Positions 50,701-60,519 of a stretch of 64,000 nt of DNA are shown in pieces (within the stretch, counting starts at the first letter, position 1; every line of letters begins with the position of its first letter). Both the position numbers and the translations under genes were made by a program. A model generated the notes under the pieces. That model had not been told where the DNA came from. It made no database searches and saw nothing but the letters and a program-made list of their open reading frames with translations. This stretch comes from Incurvaria masculella (Eukaryota > Arthropoda > Insecta > Lepidoptera > Incurvariidae). Location: NCBI GenBank assembly GCA_946894095.1, contig OX335660.1, positions 4,965,001 to 5,029,000 on the forward strand. Reading direction: 5' to 3'.

Positions 50701-53039
50701 CTCCGGAAACAGACTCATTCAATTTGAAGGTATCAAATCCTCAGGAAAAATGCACTAAACGCACCATATTATCATGTATCGCTAAAATATGGGATATAAT
50801 GGGCTTTGTAGCCCCAGTAGTTTTGTTCGCTAAGTTACTAATAAAGCAGCTATGGCTTTCTGAATGTGACTGGGACGATGAACCGCCCACTAATATTGTA
50901 AAGCTGTATAATCAGTTTCGTGAAGAGCTACCTTTGCTCAATCAAATAGATATTCCCCGCCACGTTGGTATTACAGATGGTAGTGTGGTAACTGTAATAG
51001 GCTTCGCTGACGCCAGCGAAAAGGCATATGGAGGCGTCGTATACCTGCAAGTAAGCAATGGCAACAAGGCCAACCTCGTGCATCTCGTTAGCGCCAAGTC
51101 GAAGGTGTCCCCCACAAGGAAAGTTGTGTCCCTCGCCAGGCTCGAGCTCTGCGCCGCTCTAGTGCTGGCAAGGTTGATGCGCATAGTTATCGACGTATGC
51201 AGTAGTCGACACCATGTAAGTGACATATACGCCTTTTCTGATTCAACAGTTGCACTCTGCTGGATCCACTCATCCCCGCACCGCTGGGACACATTCGTGG
51301 CTAATAGAATAGCCAAAATTCAGTCCGAACTACCATCGGACAAATTTTACCACGTTCCTGGAAAAGATAATCCAGCTGATTGTTTGTCGCGAGGTCTTAC
51401 ACCCGCTCAGATCATTAATCACCCGCTCTGGTTCACAGGTCCATCGTGGACCACACTAGATCCATCGCAGTGGCCTATTGCCACATTTAACGCATCCTCT
51501 GTGTCTAACCCACCAGAAGAAAAAACACACGCTATGGTTACAGCTACATCAAGGGATTCCATAATTTTGACACTCGCCAAACGAGTATCGTCTTGGTCAA
51601 AATTATTGCGAATTGTGGTGTACATATTGCGTTGTCTTAAAATTCTACCGCGCCGTCATGACATGGTCGCAACTGCAACTGATCTATCATTCGCAGAAAC
51701 GAGAGTTCTTCGGGAAGTTCAGTTTCATTATTTCCATGATGAGATCGCTAAACTAGAAGCTGGTAAACCTTGCAGTCGTAGTATTCAACGACTGAAACCG
51801 TTCATACAAGACGAACTAATCAGAGTTGGTGGTCGCCTGAGTCACTCAGACCTTGAATACGATCACAAACACCCCATTATTCTCCCGCGAAAAGACCATA
51901 TTATCGATCTGCTAATAGACTATCATCACAAATGTAACTGTCACGCTGGCCCCGATTTGTTAATGTCGATTCTGAGGCAACATTATTGGATACTGTCCGC
52001 GCGAAACTCCATTCGAAACAGGGTACACAAGTGTATCCCTTGCTTCAGGCTTCGCCCTAAGCCAACTTTCCCTGAAATGTCTGATCATAGATCCTTTCGG
52101 GTCACGCAGTCCGTGAAACCCTTTACCCATACAGGTACAGATTTTGCGGGCCCATTGAAGGTCACATCTTCTCGAGGACGTGGCATTCGATCTACTAAAG
52201 CATATGTATGTCTTTTCGTCTGCATGACAACCCGCGCCGTTCATATAGAGCTGGCTAGCGATTTAAGCACAGCCAGTTTCATGTCGGCTTTTAAACGTTT
52301 CTTGTCTCGCCGTGGACCAGTTAGTCGAATGTATTCCGACAATGGTACCAATTTTGTAGGAGCCAAGAGAATGCTCTCCGAATTGCATTCATTTTTACGT
52401 TCTACGCATTTCAATACAGAATTTTCTCATGTATTAGCTGAAAATCGCATCAGTTGGATTTTAAACACACCTGCCGCTAGCCATTTTGGTGGTAACTGGG
52501 AAACAAACGTTAAAAGTCTTAAAACACACTTGTTTCGTGTTATCGGTGACCAAATTTTGACCTTTGAAGAATTGAGCACGGTTCTCGCTCAAGTGGAGGC
52601 AGTTATGAACACGCGTCCATTATGCAGAACTATTAGTAGTGACCCTTCTGAACCTCTCGCATTAACTCCAGCGCACTTTCTCACGCTTACACCCTTAAAA
52701 TACTTACCCGCTCCAAATATCGAGGAAGACAGACTACATGTTCTTTCGCGACACGCTTTACTAGATAAGCTGGTACAATCATTTCGGAAGCGTTGGAGAA
52801 CCGAGTATTTGCATACATTGCAGACTAGGAACAAATGGGACACTCCCATCAATCCTATAACTGTCGGGACTGTTGTGATTGTAATCACCGAAAACGCACC
52901 CCCACTTCACTGGCCCCTGGGTGTCGTGGAAGAGGTTTTTCCTGCCAAGGATGATGTGGTTCGTGTAGTACGCGTTAAAACTGCAACCGGATCGTATCTT
53001 CGTCCGGTTGTACGTCTTTGTCCTTTGCCTAATAATTAG
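47724..53039 (+). CDS. BEL/Pao gag-pol polyprotein (1771 aa, intact)
   Basis: One continuous frame from ATG 47724 to TAG 53039. Gag: DUF1759-like region (about 110-290, FNGDIKQWPLFYATF), then zinc-knuckle-like Cys/His clusters at about 338-405 (CSLCNSQHEHLYKC, CCINCLSKTH, CRKCKGKHH). Protease: ALLDSASQSNF with Asp507. RT: LRIVLDGSAKTS, LSADIRQMFL and catalytic YMDD (921-924). RNase H/Pao region: GFADASEKAYGGVVYL, then FSDSTVALCW. Integrase: H2C2 zinc finger (HHKCNCHAG...CIPCF), catalytic GTDFAGP (D1473), YSDNGTNF (D1539) and GGNWE (E1593), then the DUF5641-like C-terminus ending LRPVVRLCPLP. No envelope. It would be cleaved into capsid, protease, RT/RNase H and integrase. No frameshift or stop; likely competent. 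Confidence 0.96.
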   Translation: MSEDTQLKLLHAKKNLLFGRMHSISEHSKNINDELVKNRFLNEIESIEQLRSEFEIILDKINEKELELNPDYSINYQPLISFEDLYCCVKHVAKKLISPDVKPLLPSQALKTKSDRPRLPAIEIPQFNGDIKQWPLFYATFKNTIHDNPQLTESEKLYYLMGKLIGKAQSVCAGFTPCAENYMLILQSLIDKYEDKRLIATSYLDQIFELKPLTTATASNLEQFIDKFASSVAALNHLKFDDLCDYTFLYTALKKLDPDTARRFELENRSSKLPTFDSLVTFIRDQIKILHRTSSSKQEFIKKPSERHVETASKNNKFTHTYTNVNTANNSAPVLTQTQCSLCNSQHEHLYKCSGFHKLTPVERYNHAKGHNCCINCLSKTHKSANCNSSTHCRKCKGKHHTLLHFETGNNTATSNASQRATLSCSVKGADSARNAFDEPPAPLAASLSAAASGSDKTNIALCALADNECKERLPRSQSTTTVLLATARVIIVDRYGNEHSVRALLDSASQSNFITRECCNRLGITNYEQPSCTVVKGIGGAAKIKGSVHVKFFSRFSRNISYDIDTLVVDKVTELLPSTFVDVSALKYFDNLPLADDTYSIPGEIEMLIGASLFPRVLLSHKVQGHSASHSPYALETVLGYVIIGTAPARVENHSHVTVSCCCAVEPLDTVVRKFWEIEEVIVPPILSSDDKESEDIYVQTTTRTEDGRYSVALPFKGDMFSLGDSARTAEKRFLCLEKKLQASPALKKAYDDVITEYLEKGYISPAPPDAGEDKDYPSYIIPHHGVIRNDKVTSKLRIVLDGSAKTSTSVSLNDILYNGQNLQGNLFNIILNFRLFSVALSADIRQMFLCIGIRECDRRFQRFLYRFAPDERLKVYEFNRVCFGLKSSPFHALRTIKQLAIDEGDNYPKARQTIEGGLYMDDFVYSVDAENEAIATAADMIGLMKAGQFDLIKWTSNSPRVLDSIPQSHRLSAVKEFDDSESHKVLGLCWSPETDSFNLKVSNPQEKCTKRTILSCIAKIWDIMGFVAPVVLFAKLLIKQLWLSECDWDDEPPTNIVKLYNQFREELPLLNQIDIPRHVGITDGSVVTVIGFADASEKAYGGVVYLQVSNGNKANLVHLVSAKSKVSPTRKVVSLARLELCAALVLARLMRIVIDVCSSRHHVSDIYAFSDSTVALCWIHSSPHRWDTFVANRIAKIQSELPSDKFYHVPGKDNPADCLSRGLTPAQIINHPLWFTGPSWTTLDPSQWPIATFNASSVSNPPEEKTHAMVTATSRDSIILTLAKRVSSWSKLLRIVVYILRCLKILPRRHDMVATATDLSFAETRVLREVQFHYFHDEIAKLEAGKPCSRSIQRLKPFIQDELIRVGGRLSHSDLEYDHKHPIILPRKDHIIDLLIDYHHKCNCHAGPDLLMSILRQHYWILSARNSIRNRVHKCIPCFRLRPKPTFPEMSDHRSFRVTQSVKPFTHTGTDFAGPLKVTSSRGRGIRSTKAYVCLFVCMTTRAVHIELASDLSTASFMSAFKRFLSRRGPVSRMYSDNGTNFVGAKRMLSELHSFLRSTHFNTEFSHVLAENRISWILNTPAASHFGGNWETNVKSLKTHLFRVIGDQILTFEELSTVLAQVEAVMNTRPLCRTISSDPSEPLALTPAHFLTLTPLKYLPAPNIEEDRLHVLSRHALLDKLVQSFRKRWRTEYLHTLQTRNKWDTPINPITVGTVVIVITENAPPLHWPLGVVEEVFPAKDDVVRVVRVKTATGSYLRPVVRLCPLPNN

Positions 53040-53173
53040 GAGGCATTATGCTTTCAATTTCGTTATAAGTTTCGCTTAAGGTTTTTCTCTTTATTTTATT
53101 TTCGCTTTGTATTTGTATTTCTTTTACATTTCAATAATTATAATTATTCGTTTCGAAGGTGACCCTTCAAGCC

Positions 53174-53183
53174 GGGGGGGAAA
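53174..53183 (+). promoter_or_regulatory. Polypurine tract of the BEL/Pao element
   Basis: GGGGGGGAAA directly before the 3' LTR, the expected plus-strand primer. Confidence 0.85.
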
Positions 53184-53777
53184 TGGTTGCGCCATTTAAT
53201 GAGATTTATTAATTTTTACACGCCAAGTCAAATCCTTTCTTTTTAATTGCATTCGATTGACACATTGGATTCCTTTTCCCTTTCCACTCCTGCACAACCT
53301 CATCGAGCATAGGGGAGACGGAAGATATCTGCTTCGCGCCATCGAAAGGAGCCGAGTCGCCATGTTCAGTTGCACCACGCACCGCGCTCGAAACGCTGCG
53401 CTCGCGCCGCTCCGCAGACATTTTTTATTACGAGTTTTCAAACCGCCACCGCATCCTTGTGCACAAAAACAGTTAAAACCAGTTTTGGAACAGTGAATCC
53501 TAGTGCCTGCAGCTGCAATATCACGTCACCACCGCTTCACCACGACCCGCCGACGACATCTCCGCTGTGTCGCCGTCCCGCCGCTTCGCCGCAAGGTATT
53601 GTGCACCAAATTTTCCTCTCGGTTGTTTCATAACCCAACCGCTCCTTCAGCAGCCGAGATTCACCCCATAACTACCCCCTGATGTGTCAATCGCAAATAC
53701 CGCAATACAGTCCACCAATTCAAACTTTTCCCGCCATTGTTAATTTTTTAATAAATCATCAACCGCACGCGCAACCA
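53184..53777 (+). repeat. 3' LTR of BEL/Pao element
   Basis: 594 bp; differs from the 5' LTR by an extra CTCCTTCAGCAGCCG at about 53641-53655. Confidence 0.93.
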
Positions 53778-53793
53778 ATGTCTGTTACTTCCT

Positions 53794-53976
53794 TTACATA
53801 TGGCAAGAATGCCTTGTCTTTCGGCGTGTTGGATGGTCCTTCCTTCTTTTCTTACTATTATTGCGAAAATTGTACCCATGTTCTCGAAGCACCCCGTCCA
53901 CAGTCTCCATTTCAATGACGATATGGGCCTTGTCACACAACCGCTGTTGTCTCAATGCTCTTGCGATCGATTCCAT
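53794..53976 (-). CDS. Conserved 60-codon minus-strand ORF, copy B
   Basis: Same frame as 40039-40221 with two substitutions (D to E, P to R). Unknown; may be chance. Confidence 0.22.
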   Translation of the reverse strand: MESIARALRQQRLCDKAHIVIEMETVDGVLREHGYNFRNNSKKRRKDHPTRRKTRHSCHM

Positions 53977-54429
53977 TCTATAACTATCATAATGTCAACA
54001 TGTTATTAGTTGTCCATGTTCAGTTCCATAATAAAACAATCGCTCCGGAATTCACTCATCGTTAGCGCAGAAATGTTACATACCAAATCTATATAGTTTA
54101 ACTTGCTCGACAAAAAATGGTAATAAAAGCAAACATTTTCCGTGCATTAGAACTTCTAATGTAGGTTTGTAACAGATATTGAACGCATCCTATTAAGTTC
54201 TGCTAACTTCAGACGACCACAAAAAACACTCGGACGAACGTTAGGTTCCGATAGCCACGAAATAAAACCGCGCCGTGCTTACAACGATTGTCGCTAGAAC
54301 CTACTTGTCAACATTAAACAGTGAAAACAATAATCTCGTATAGCCATCCATATTATACTGGCGACCAGCTGTGCGGCGACCGATCGTAACTAACTAGACA
54401 AGACTTAGCGGGCGGTCACTACTACCGCC

Positions 54430-54702
54430 ATGCCGCCGACTCAGAAGACTGTCCGAGCGTGAGACATTTTCAAATGCGCTCATGATGACGCAACAGAACT
54501 TCGCGGACCTTCTCGCCATCATTCAGAACAATCAAATGGAGCTGTGTGAGAAGCTGCTGGTGCGCACCGCGCCGTCACAGCCGCCATCTTTACCCTCCGA
54601 CGGTTCGCGGGGAAGCTTCGCCAAATGTACAGCAAGATTTGACGGGAATACGGAGACGCCCGAAGCTGTCGACGCCTTTGTAGACGCTGTTACAACCTAC
54701 AA
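54430..54702 (+). pseudogene. Arc/gypsy-type gag pseudogene, copy B (truncated)
   Basis: Begins ATGCCGCCG at 54430 but has lost the codons after it through a deletion (the KKKPEDND part). From 54482 it is open: MMTQQNFADLLAIIQNNQMELCEKLL, then FAKCTARFDGNTETPEAVDAFVDAVTTY. It ends where it joins the THAP pseudogene at 54703. It lacks the GTAC duplication of copy A. Confidence 0.65.
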
Positions 54703-54721
54703 TGCATGTTGACATTTTCAC

Positions 54722-55143
54722 ATGCCGCGGTGTTGATGTGTTCCGGGCTGCAAATCAAATTATTCAAGTACATTAAAGAGCGAAGCTTGAACATCTGAGG
54801 AAAAGGTGGATACGAGCAATGCCGAGGAAAAATTGGACACCTACTAAAAGCTCCGTCGTGTGTAGCGATCATTTTGATCCTGTGGATATAAAAAAAGTCC
54901 AAGTGGTACGTTCATAATTTGGTTCGTCCAACATTAAGCGAAGATGCTAGTCCCCATGTATTTAAAAATATTCCTCACTATTTATCAAAACCCAAAGTTT
55001 TTCGAAGAGCAGTCCATCGGATTGGCAGCAGACAATAAAGCAACGACACGAACATCTGTGTGATGAGTTTTTAAATAATGACATTATCAGATATTTTGAA
55101 AATTTTAAAAATAATTTTACGAACAAAGTGAATACGAGTGTTT
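54722..55143 (+). pseudogene. THAP-domain pseudogene, copy B
   Basis: ATG 54722 then MPRC and an immediate TGA where copy A has CG; further RWIRAMPRKNW, SSVVCSDHFDPVDI, and a C-terminus ending NTSV. Several single-base deletions relative to copy A. Confidence 0.75.
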
Positions 55144-55320
55144 GATGAAATGTGGGCTATATAAGTGGACTTGAACTGTGTATATTCTGTGTGTCTTAAG
55201 GTTGGTACAATTGATTTAAATGCTATGCATTGTGTGTTACCAACAGTATTCGAATTGACAATAATTTGATTCTCAATGTGCACATAAATGGTTACCTGAA
55301 AATGAATTGAAATGGCTGTC

Positions 55321-55445
55321 CTTAGATGGACTTTAAATTAGCAGAAGATCACAGACAGAGAATATGTTATCGAGGCAATGTGCTATCGCAAAATCGAAAG
55401 CGTTCGGAGATTTGAAAGGGGCTTTGAATGATTTTGAGAGTTTCC
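55321..55445 (-). pseudogene. LINE fragment matching 45049-45145
   Basis: GATGGACTTTAAATTAG, CACAGACAGAGAAT and GTGCTATCGCAAAATCGAAAGCGTT are shared with the LINE tail of copy A. On the minus strand it encodes the AIAHCLDNIFSVCD part of a LINE ORF2. Confidence 0.6.
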
Positions 55446-56230
55446 TTTATCAGAGCAGTCGGTTGTTAATAATAAAACCAACTATATAATTTGATAAAGA
55501 CACCACCGGTATGATCCGATCACAATTTTATTTTCTTTCATAATTTTTAACCAGTCCCAGAGTCCGTAGGAATGTTTGAGAGACTATTTAATTTTACAAC
55601 ACAAGAGATAACTAGAAAGAAACGGCTTTTCTTTTAATTTGAGCCCCGTGACGCAGCCAAACAATGATACATATCGATATCGTTGATACAAGCGATAGCG
55701 CGCTTGACGTCATCAAACATAAAATGTTATTTTTGTGTCATCGCACTCTAATTAGAATAATTAGAAAAGGAAAACACTAGGGTGACTCGTGGCTGTCATT
55801 TTATGAGTACGAAAGCGTTGTGACTCATCAGTAAGTCACCGGTAACTCACAGGTGAGAATTTCATAGTACCCCGAGTAGATATGTTGTAATTAATAATCG
55901 GTATATTTTCACATTTTATACAAAGTAACGAAAGTACCAGGTAACGAATACTTAGTAACGAGTAGATAAGCATCCAGTAACGATCATATACGGATAGTCA
56001 TTCTTATCGATTCCTCCAATGACTAATTGTCACAAGAACCAAACGTGTGTGCCTAATTTCGGCCCCATAGATTCAGTGGAACATACATACAACAGGACAT
56101 ACAAGTTAAGTTAAGAAAACCACAAGTATAATACAAAGTAAACGACTGTACTGCGGAATTGTTTCACACCTCTGCAAGACAGGCCTAAACCCAGTGCAGA
56201 GTAGGTGAGCCTAAAAAAACGCTCCTACGT
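55446..56230. other. No gene; scattered AGTAACGA motifs
   Basis: AT-rich. AGTAACGA-like words recur at about 55925, 55952 and 55977. A GACTCATCAGTAAGTCACCGG stretch at 55822 is partly self-similar. No element ends recognised. Confidence 0.35.
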
Positions 56231-56235
56231 TACAA

Positions 56236-56683
56236 ATGTCTGTAACAAAGTGTCATACCTATCAAATGAATAAATTTAACAACACTGCAATCACAAAATC
56301 ACTACAGACAGTCACATCACTGCCGCTGATGACCACAGCACCGCCGTTAACCACCACACCACTGCCGTCGACGAGTGGCAAGCGAACCAATATTGAACGG
56401 AAGCTGTGCTCGGTGGAATCAAACGCAGAAAACAGAGGCAACATTACTAGTGCACCTCGTAGAAGGCTTCAGTTCAGGTTCTGGCATAGATGATACCCTG
56501 ATGCGGATTCTCGAACAATGTTTGGAGCAAAGAAAAATAAAATTTGATAGGGAGATAAGATTCACTGCATTGATCAATGTAACAAGAGGAATCAATGCAT
56601 TTAAGGCAAATGCAAACCGTGGATATGTAGGACGACAAAACTGTGATATATTTAAAAGAAGAAGAACAAAAGTAAAACATTAA
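56236..56683 (+). pseudogene. Unidentified frame-shifted ORF
   Basis: First frame (56236-56493) is Thr/Pro-rich with TSGKRTNIERKLCSVESN. The overlapping second frame reads ILNGSCARWNQTQKTEATLL, DDTLMRILEQCLEQRKIKFD and RRRTKVKH. The second half is charged and could be coding. No family recognised. Confidence 0.25.
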
Positions 56684-56689
56684 AATGTT

Positions 56690-57415
56690 TATAAGGAATT
56701 GGTTGAACCAGAAAGAGAAATGGCAAATGCTTCAAATTACATATGTTAAATGTACGGCCCGCGGCATTGTAACGTCACACTTGTCTCCTGGATCGTACAT
56801 GTCCTCTAAACCATGACTACGGGGATCGACGCTGGAGGCACCTTTATACTTTATTATAAGCTATGAGGGAACCAAAACTATTCATATCGAGAAGACACAT
56901 AGTACAATCAAAGTCTGGATAGTGACTGCGACGACTCAAGCATTTTATGTGCTCATCGGTCCCTCCGTAAAACCTACCCTAAGAAACTACCCAGGCATAT
57001 CCAAAGCCATCGTCCACAAATTATTGTAGACCAATCTTTTTCAGGTTTGCTAGACATCAAGGAATGGCAATCGAGGCATAATTATCTCCACTGATGAAGT
57101 CTCCTGTAAAGAAACCTTTGTTGGCACTCATAAATAGCTTATATGATATTGTGCCGGTATGCACCTACACATACGTAACGGCGGCGGCGCGCGGAGAATG
57201 AAATATGACACGACTCTCCCCGCGCGCCCGAGCAGTAAGGAACATACCGGACCAATGGCTCGCCAGCATCTACAAGTGTCTTACGACAAGTCGTGCCCGA
57301 CATCCCTTTTAGAATAAAAGTAAAGTTAACAACCAAAAACACTTGTTTGATTTGCCGGTCCGAAGAACACTCCTAAGTGACTATTTAAAAAAGGCAAAAT
57401 ATTAAGATCACATCA
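56690..57415. other. Unassigned; GC-rich patch at 57160-57300
   Basis: A GC-rich stretch (ACGGCGGCGGCGCGCGGAGA, about 57176) ends near an AATAAAAGT signal-like word at 57313 and then CCGGTCCGAAGAACAC. It resembles the 3' end of an LTR and leader, but no partner LTR is in the window. Confidence 0.3.
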
Positions 57416-57419
57416 CAAT

Positions 57420-58065
57420 TGTCGGACAGGGCAAGCAAGACATGTGATACTTGCGAAGCTAAGCGTTCGAAAGTGAATTACTTGAAACGTGTACAAGAAA
57501 ATAGAGGTTTACATTGATATGTGCAAACACGGTCTCTCTTCCTTGCACGCATGGACTCGATGCATGAAATTCCTTCTACACTTTTCTTGAAGTGGACAGC
57601 TAAGGGCAGCGATAAGGAACCTATTAAATTAAGAAAGGAAGATATCCAGTAACTACTTAAAAGCTATTAGGGGATTACTTGTCGACGTAGTAAAGCAAGA
57701 AATATGTACTACAAATGACGGAAATACTGCTCGGCGATTCTTTCGGAATTCGGAAAAGATGGCAGAGTCGATAGGTGGTGGAAAGGCAGATGCTCCATCA
57801 TTTTACGCGTGAATGCGAGCAGCGAAGAAAAAGTAACTAAAAAGTTTGCTCACTACGCACAAAAGACTGCCCAGCATTTGTTAATCTGTATAACTGGTTC
57901 TACGTGCCTCCTTGTATCTACAAACTGCTGATTCAAGGTGCGGACGTTGTAAAATAACAAAATCTTTTGACTATTGGACAATTGACCGAGGAAGCAGCTG
58001 AGGCTAAAAATAAGGATTTAAGAAAATTAGAGAGCACCACGTGCGCAATAATTTTAACAGCATAG
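57420..58065 (+). pseudogene. Degenerate repeat ORF of unknown family
   Basis: Frames over 57430-58060 read DTCEAKRSKVNYLKRVQENRGLH, CKHGLSSLHAWTRCMKFLLH, GTTNDGNTARRFFRN and QLTEEAAEAKNKDLRK, separated by frameshifts and stops. The pieces are ordered and charged like one protein of about 200 residues. It looks like an insect transposon-associated protein, but I cannot name it. Confidence 0.35.
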
Positions 58066-58149
58066 CGACCAATAGAATCTTTTTAAATCACTTTCTGATA
58101 TCTTCCGACCTACCTGGCTCTAATTAATAATTTGAGCCAGGACAACGCA

Positions 58150-59010
58150 GGCAAATTCATTAATTTCAGTTGCCGACGTTCTGCAACAATCTTCCGTATG
58201 AGTCCGGTGTCAACCTTCTCATACCTGATTTCACATAATCCGTTCGCGCGTCGTTCCCTCCGCTCCCCGCAAGCACACCGCAAGCTCTGATACGCTGGTG
58301 CCTACCTCTTTGAACGTTCTTGTGCTGGGCATCCCCAAACCGTAAAACAACGAAAACCCAGGAAGCCTGTAGAGGAGTCCTTGAGGCCGCCAAGAGGTGC
58401 ATCGTACGTGTTGAGATAACATGTTCCGGAAAATATCGTCTGTGTAAGAAGGCGTTTCCATAGAATTACTCCACAGCGATTTCGACACCTACAATCGATT
58501 TGGCTGAAGTGGAAATTGAGTACATTGGAGACCTCACACCTAAGAAAAGTACTTCAATAAAAAAACAAAAACAACTTTCACTCCTCCGTTTAGGCTATCG
58601 AATAACAAACAGATGCCTAGGGAGCGCAATTCCCGGGAGTGCATAATCCTGGGTTTTTACATTTCTTTCTTCAGATATAAATAAAACATACATTTACAAT
58701 ATCACGTATTTCTTGAAAGAAACTATATTTTGTTTTAGACATTTCAGGTTCAGTGATCTAAATAGTAGAGATAGTTCGGTAGACGAACTGAGGCAGCAGT
58801 CGTGCTGCATGACAATGAGTGCCAAAAATAAAAATTTTGAGCGTCGCAGATACATCATACATCGATACCGGTGATGGCCCAAAACCGCCTACTCAACCCT
58901 TGGAAGATCTGGTTCTTATAAATTTATTCCACTTGAATTCAAAGTGGACAGCAACAAATTCGATTCTGACACGGCCTTAGGGAAACTTTTCATACATTCG
59001 CTCGCCTATT
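58150..59010. repeat. Duplicated block D1
   Basis: Matches 62878-63835 (D2) in direct orientation from TTCATTAATTTCAGTTGCCGACG to CGCTCGCCTATTTATGCCT. D2 has about 110 extra bases at 63200-63318. In D1 the continuation is interrupted by a LINE fragment and resumes at about 60040 (GAAGCAATGTACTTCAGG). Confidence 0.75.
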
Positions 59011-60039
59011 TATGCCTGTTATTTCATCGCGCATCGCACAGGCCACATTATATTGACAAGAAGCTCTAATAGGTAATGAATACAGGGAATACAGACATTT
59101 ATACTCGGATGGCTCTAAGGATCTAAGAGGAAATGGAGCATCTTTTTGGGATATGTTAGCATCACATGGTTTAGAGTTTAAAGTAAACTGTGACCTATTA
59201 CCGATCATGACGATTGGACTTGTAGCCATTTCCGAAGCCCTCTCGTACGCAGCAACAACTAATGATGACAACATTGTTATATTTACTGATTCTAAAAGCG
59301 CTCTTCAGCACCTTGTTATGGCTACGAGAGAGAGTCGGGGTAGACGCATAGCATACACTATTCTAAAAGATATCTAAGCGCTTCAGTCAAATGGAAAAAA
59401 CATCCAACTACAGTGGATTCCATCTGATGTCGGTGTGCTAGGAAATGAAAGGCCAGACAGGTTGCCTAAGCAAGCAGTCATGTTATCCGAAAGCATTGAA
59501 ATCGATTTTGATCCTTGCTCTACAGATATAATCTCAAATTTAAAAAGCTTATGCCGAACTCTCTGGAAAGAGCATTACGATAGAAGGTCTGTAGAGAAAG
59601 GAATATGGTATAAGACCATTCAATGTGAACCACTTGCAACACCATGGCTTCTCAATTGCAAACTGTCGAGATCTAATATAGTGACAGGCCTCATGCTACG
59701 TTCCGGACATACAACACTTAATAAAACACTGCATTTTATGAGAATAGTCGAGTCACTCAACTGTTCTGCTTGTCAACAAGCAGAGGATCAGTTACACTTA
59801 CTGTTAGAATGCGTCCGGAACCAAGCATTGAGAAATAAATTAATGATGGATAGACTAAATCAATTTTTAAAATCCATGAAGCCCTATGCTAACCACAGAG
59901 TAAAGAAGTCGAAATTGTGACCGACTTCTTTAACAAGTCTCTTGTGCTGCGCAGCAATCAATAAACACAAAACAGTTACTATGAGGCTGACATAGTCAAA
60001 CATGGCTGAAGCCCCAATCAAACCAAGAAAAAAAAAAGA
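59011..60039 (+). pseudogene. LINE ORF2 RNase H and C-terminus, with A-rich tail
   Basis: Frame 1 reads YSDGSKDLRGNGASF, ISEALSYAATTNDDN and FTDSKSALQHLV (RNase H Asp, Glu and Asp motifs), a TAA, then LQWIPSDVGVLGNERPDRL where active enzymes have IPSHVG-GNE-AD. Frame 2 (59435-59920) gives the C-terminal region with LNCSACQQAEDQLHLLLEC, a C-x2-C...H...C knuckle. The 3' end is an A-run at 60028-60038. RNase H-bearing Jockey/I-type fragment inserted in D1. Confidence 0.75.
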
Positions 60040-60149
60040 AGCAATGTACTTCAGGCCGCATTTAAAGATAACTACGACACCCAGAAGTGAAGATTGGTCA
60101 CCCGGAAAGAGAACCAGAACTGTTACGCTTCGTGAAGGCTACACGTATT

Positions 60150-60430
60150 AATGCATCGCGAACGTTTGGGTGGAGGACCTAGCCAAGTCCGGTGTAAGAA
60201 AGGTTTGCCAGAGGTACGAAAAGACCAAATCTACAAACATTTCCCCAAAATGTGGCCGTAAGCCGAAGGTTACGCCACATGGTGAAATAAAATTTGACTT
60301 GCCCAGCAGGACCGCCGTAAAATATCCAAAGATATTATTAACAAGGTGTTTAAAGATACTGAACTTAATATTACCGATAGAAAAGATGGTGTCACGTAGC
60401 AGACCTGTAGGGATCCAGGTCGGCTCAGTT
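60150..60430 (+). pseudogene. Tc1/mariner-like transposase N-terminal remnant
   Basis: Reads VRKVCQRYEKTKST, then CGRKPKVTPH and, after a frameshift, RRKISKDIINKVFKDTELNITDR. This resembles the paired HTH region with the GR(K/P) linker of Tc1-like transposases. No catalytic domain follows. Confidence 0.4.
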
Positions 60431-60519
60431 CCCTACTCCATGGCCTTCCCACCTCCAAACCACCTTTGTTGCTCCATGGGCCGACCGCTAACTCCATTGT
60501 CTAAAGATTAACTTCCTAC

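Larger units (their letters stand above)
46863..53782 (+). mobile_element. Complete BEL/Pao LTR retrotransposon, 5-bp TSD
   Basis: Element 46868-53777 (6910 bp) flanked by ATGTC at 46863-46867 and 53778-53782; the empty site CGATGTCTGTTAC is at 40023. LTRs start TGGTTGCG and end CGCAACCA. A candidate primer site TGGTCCTAACGAGTCGG begins at 47452, five bases after the 5' LTR. A polypurine tract of seven G and three A (53174-53183) abuts the 3' LTR. One unbroken gag-pol ORF. The LTRs look identical apart from a 15-bp difference, so the insertion is recent. Confidence 0.96.
45187..55440 (+). repeat. Copy B of the duplicated mosaic segment
   Basis: Blocks matching copy A in order: 45187-45410, 45448-46257, 46258-46852, 46853-46867 plus 53783-54702, 54703-55316. 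It lacks the pogo and Harbinger insertions of A but carries the BEL element. A 37-bp remnant of the GGGTTCCG repeat (GTTTTCACCCTTTGGGT) sits at 45411-45447. Confidence 0.75.
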
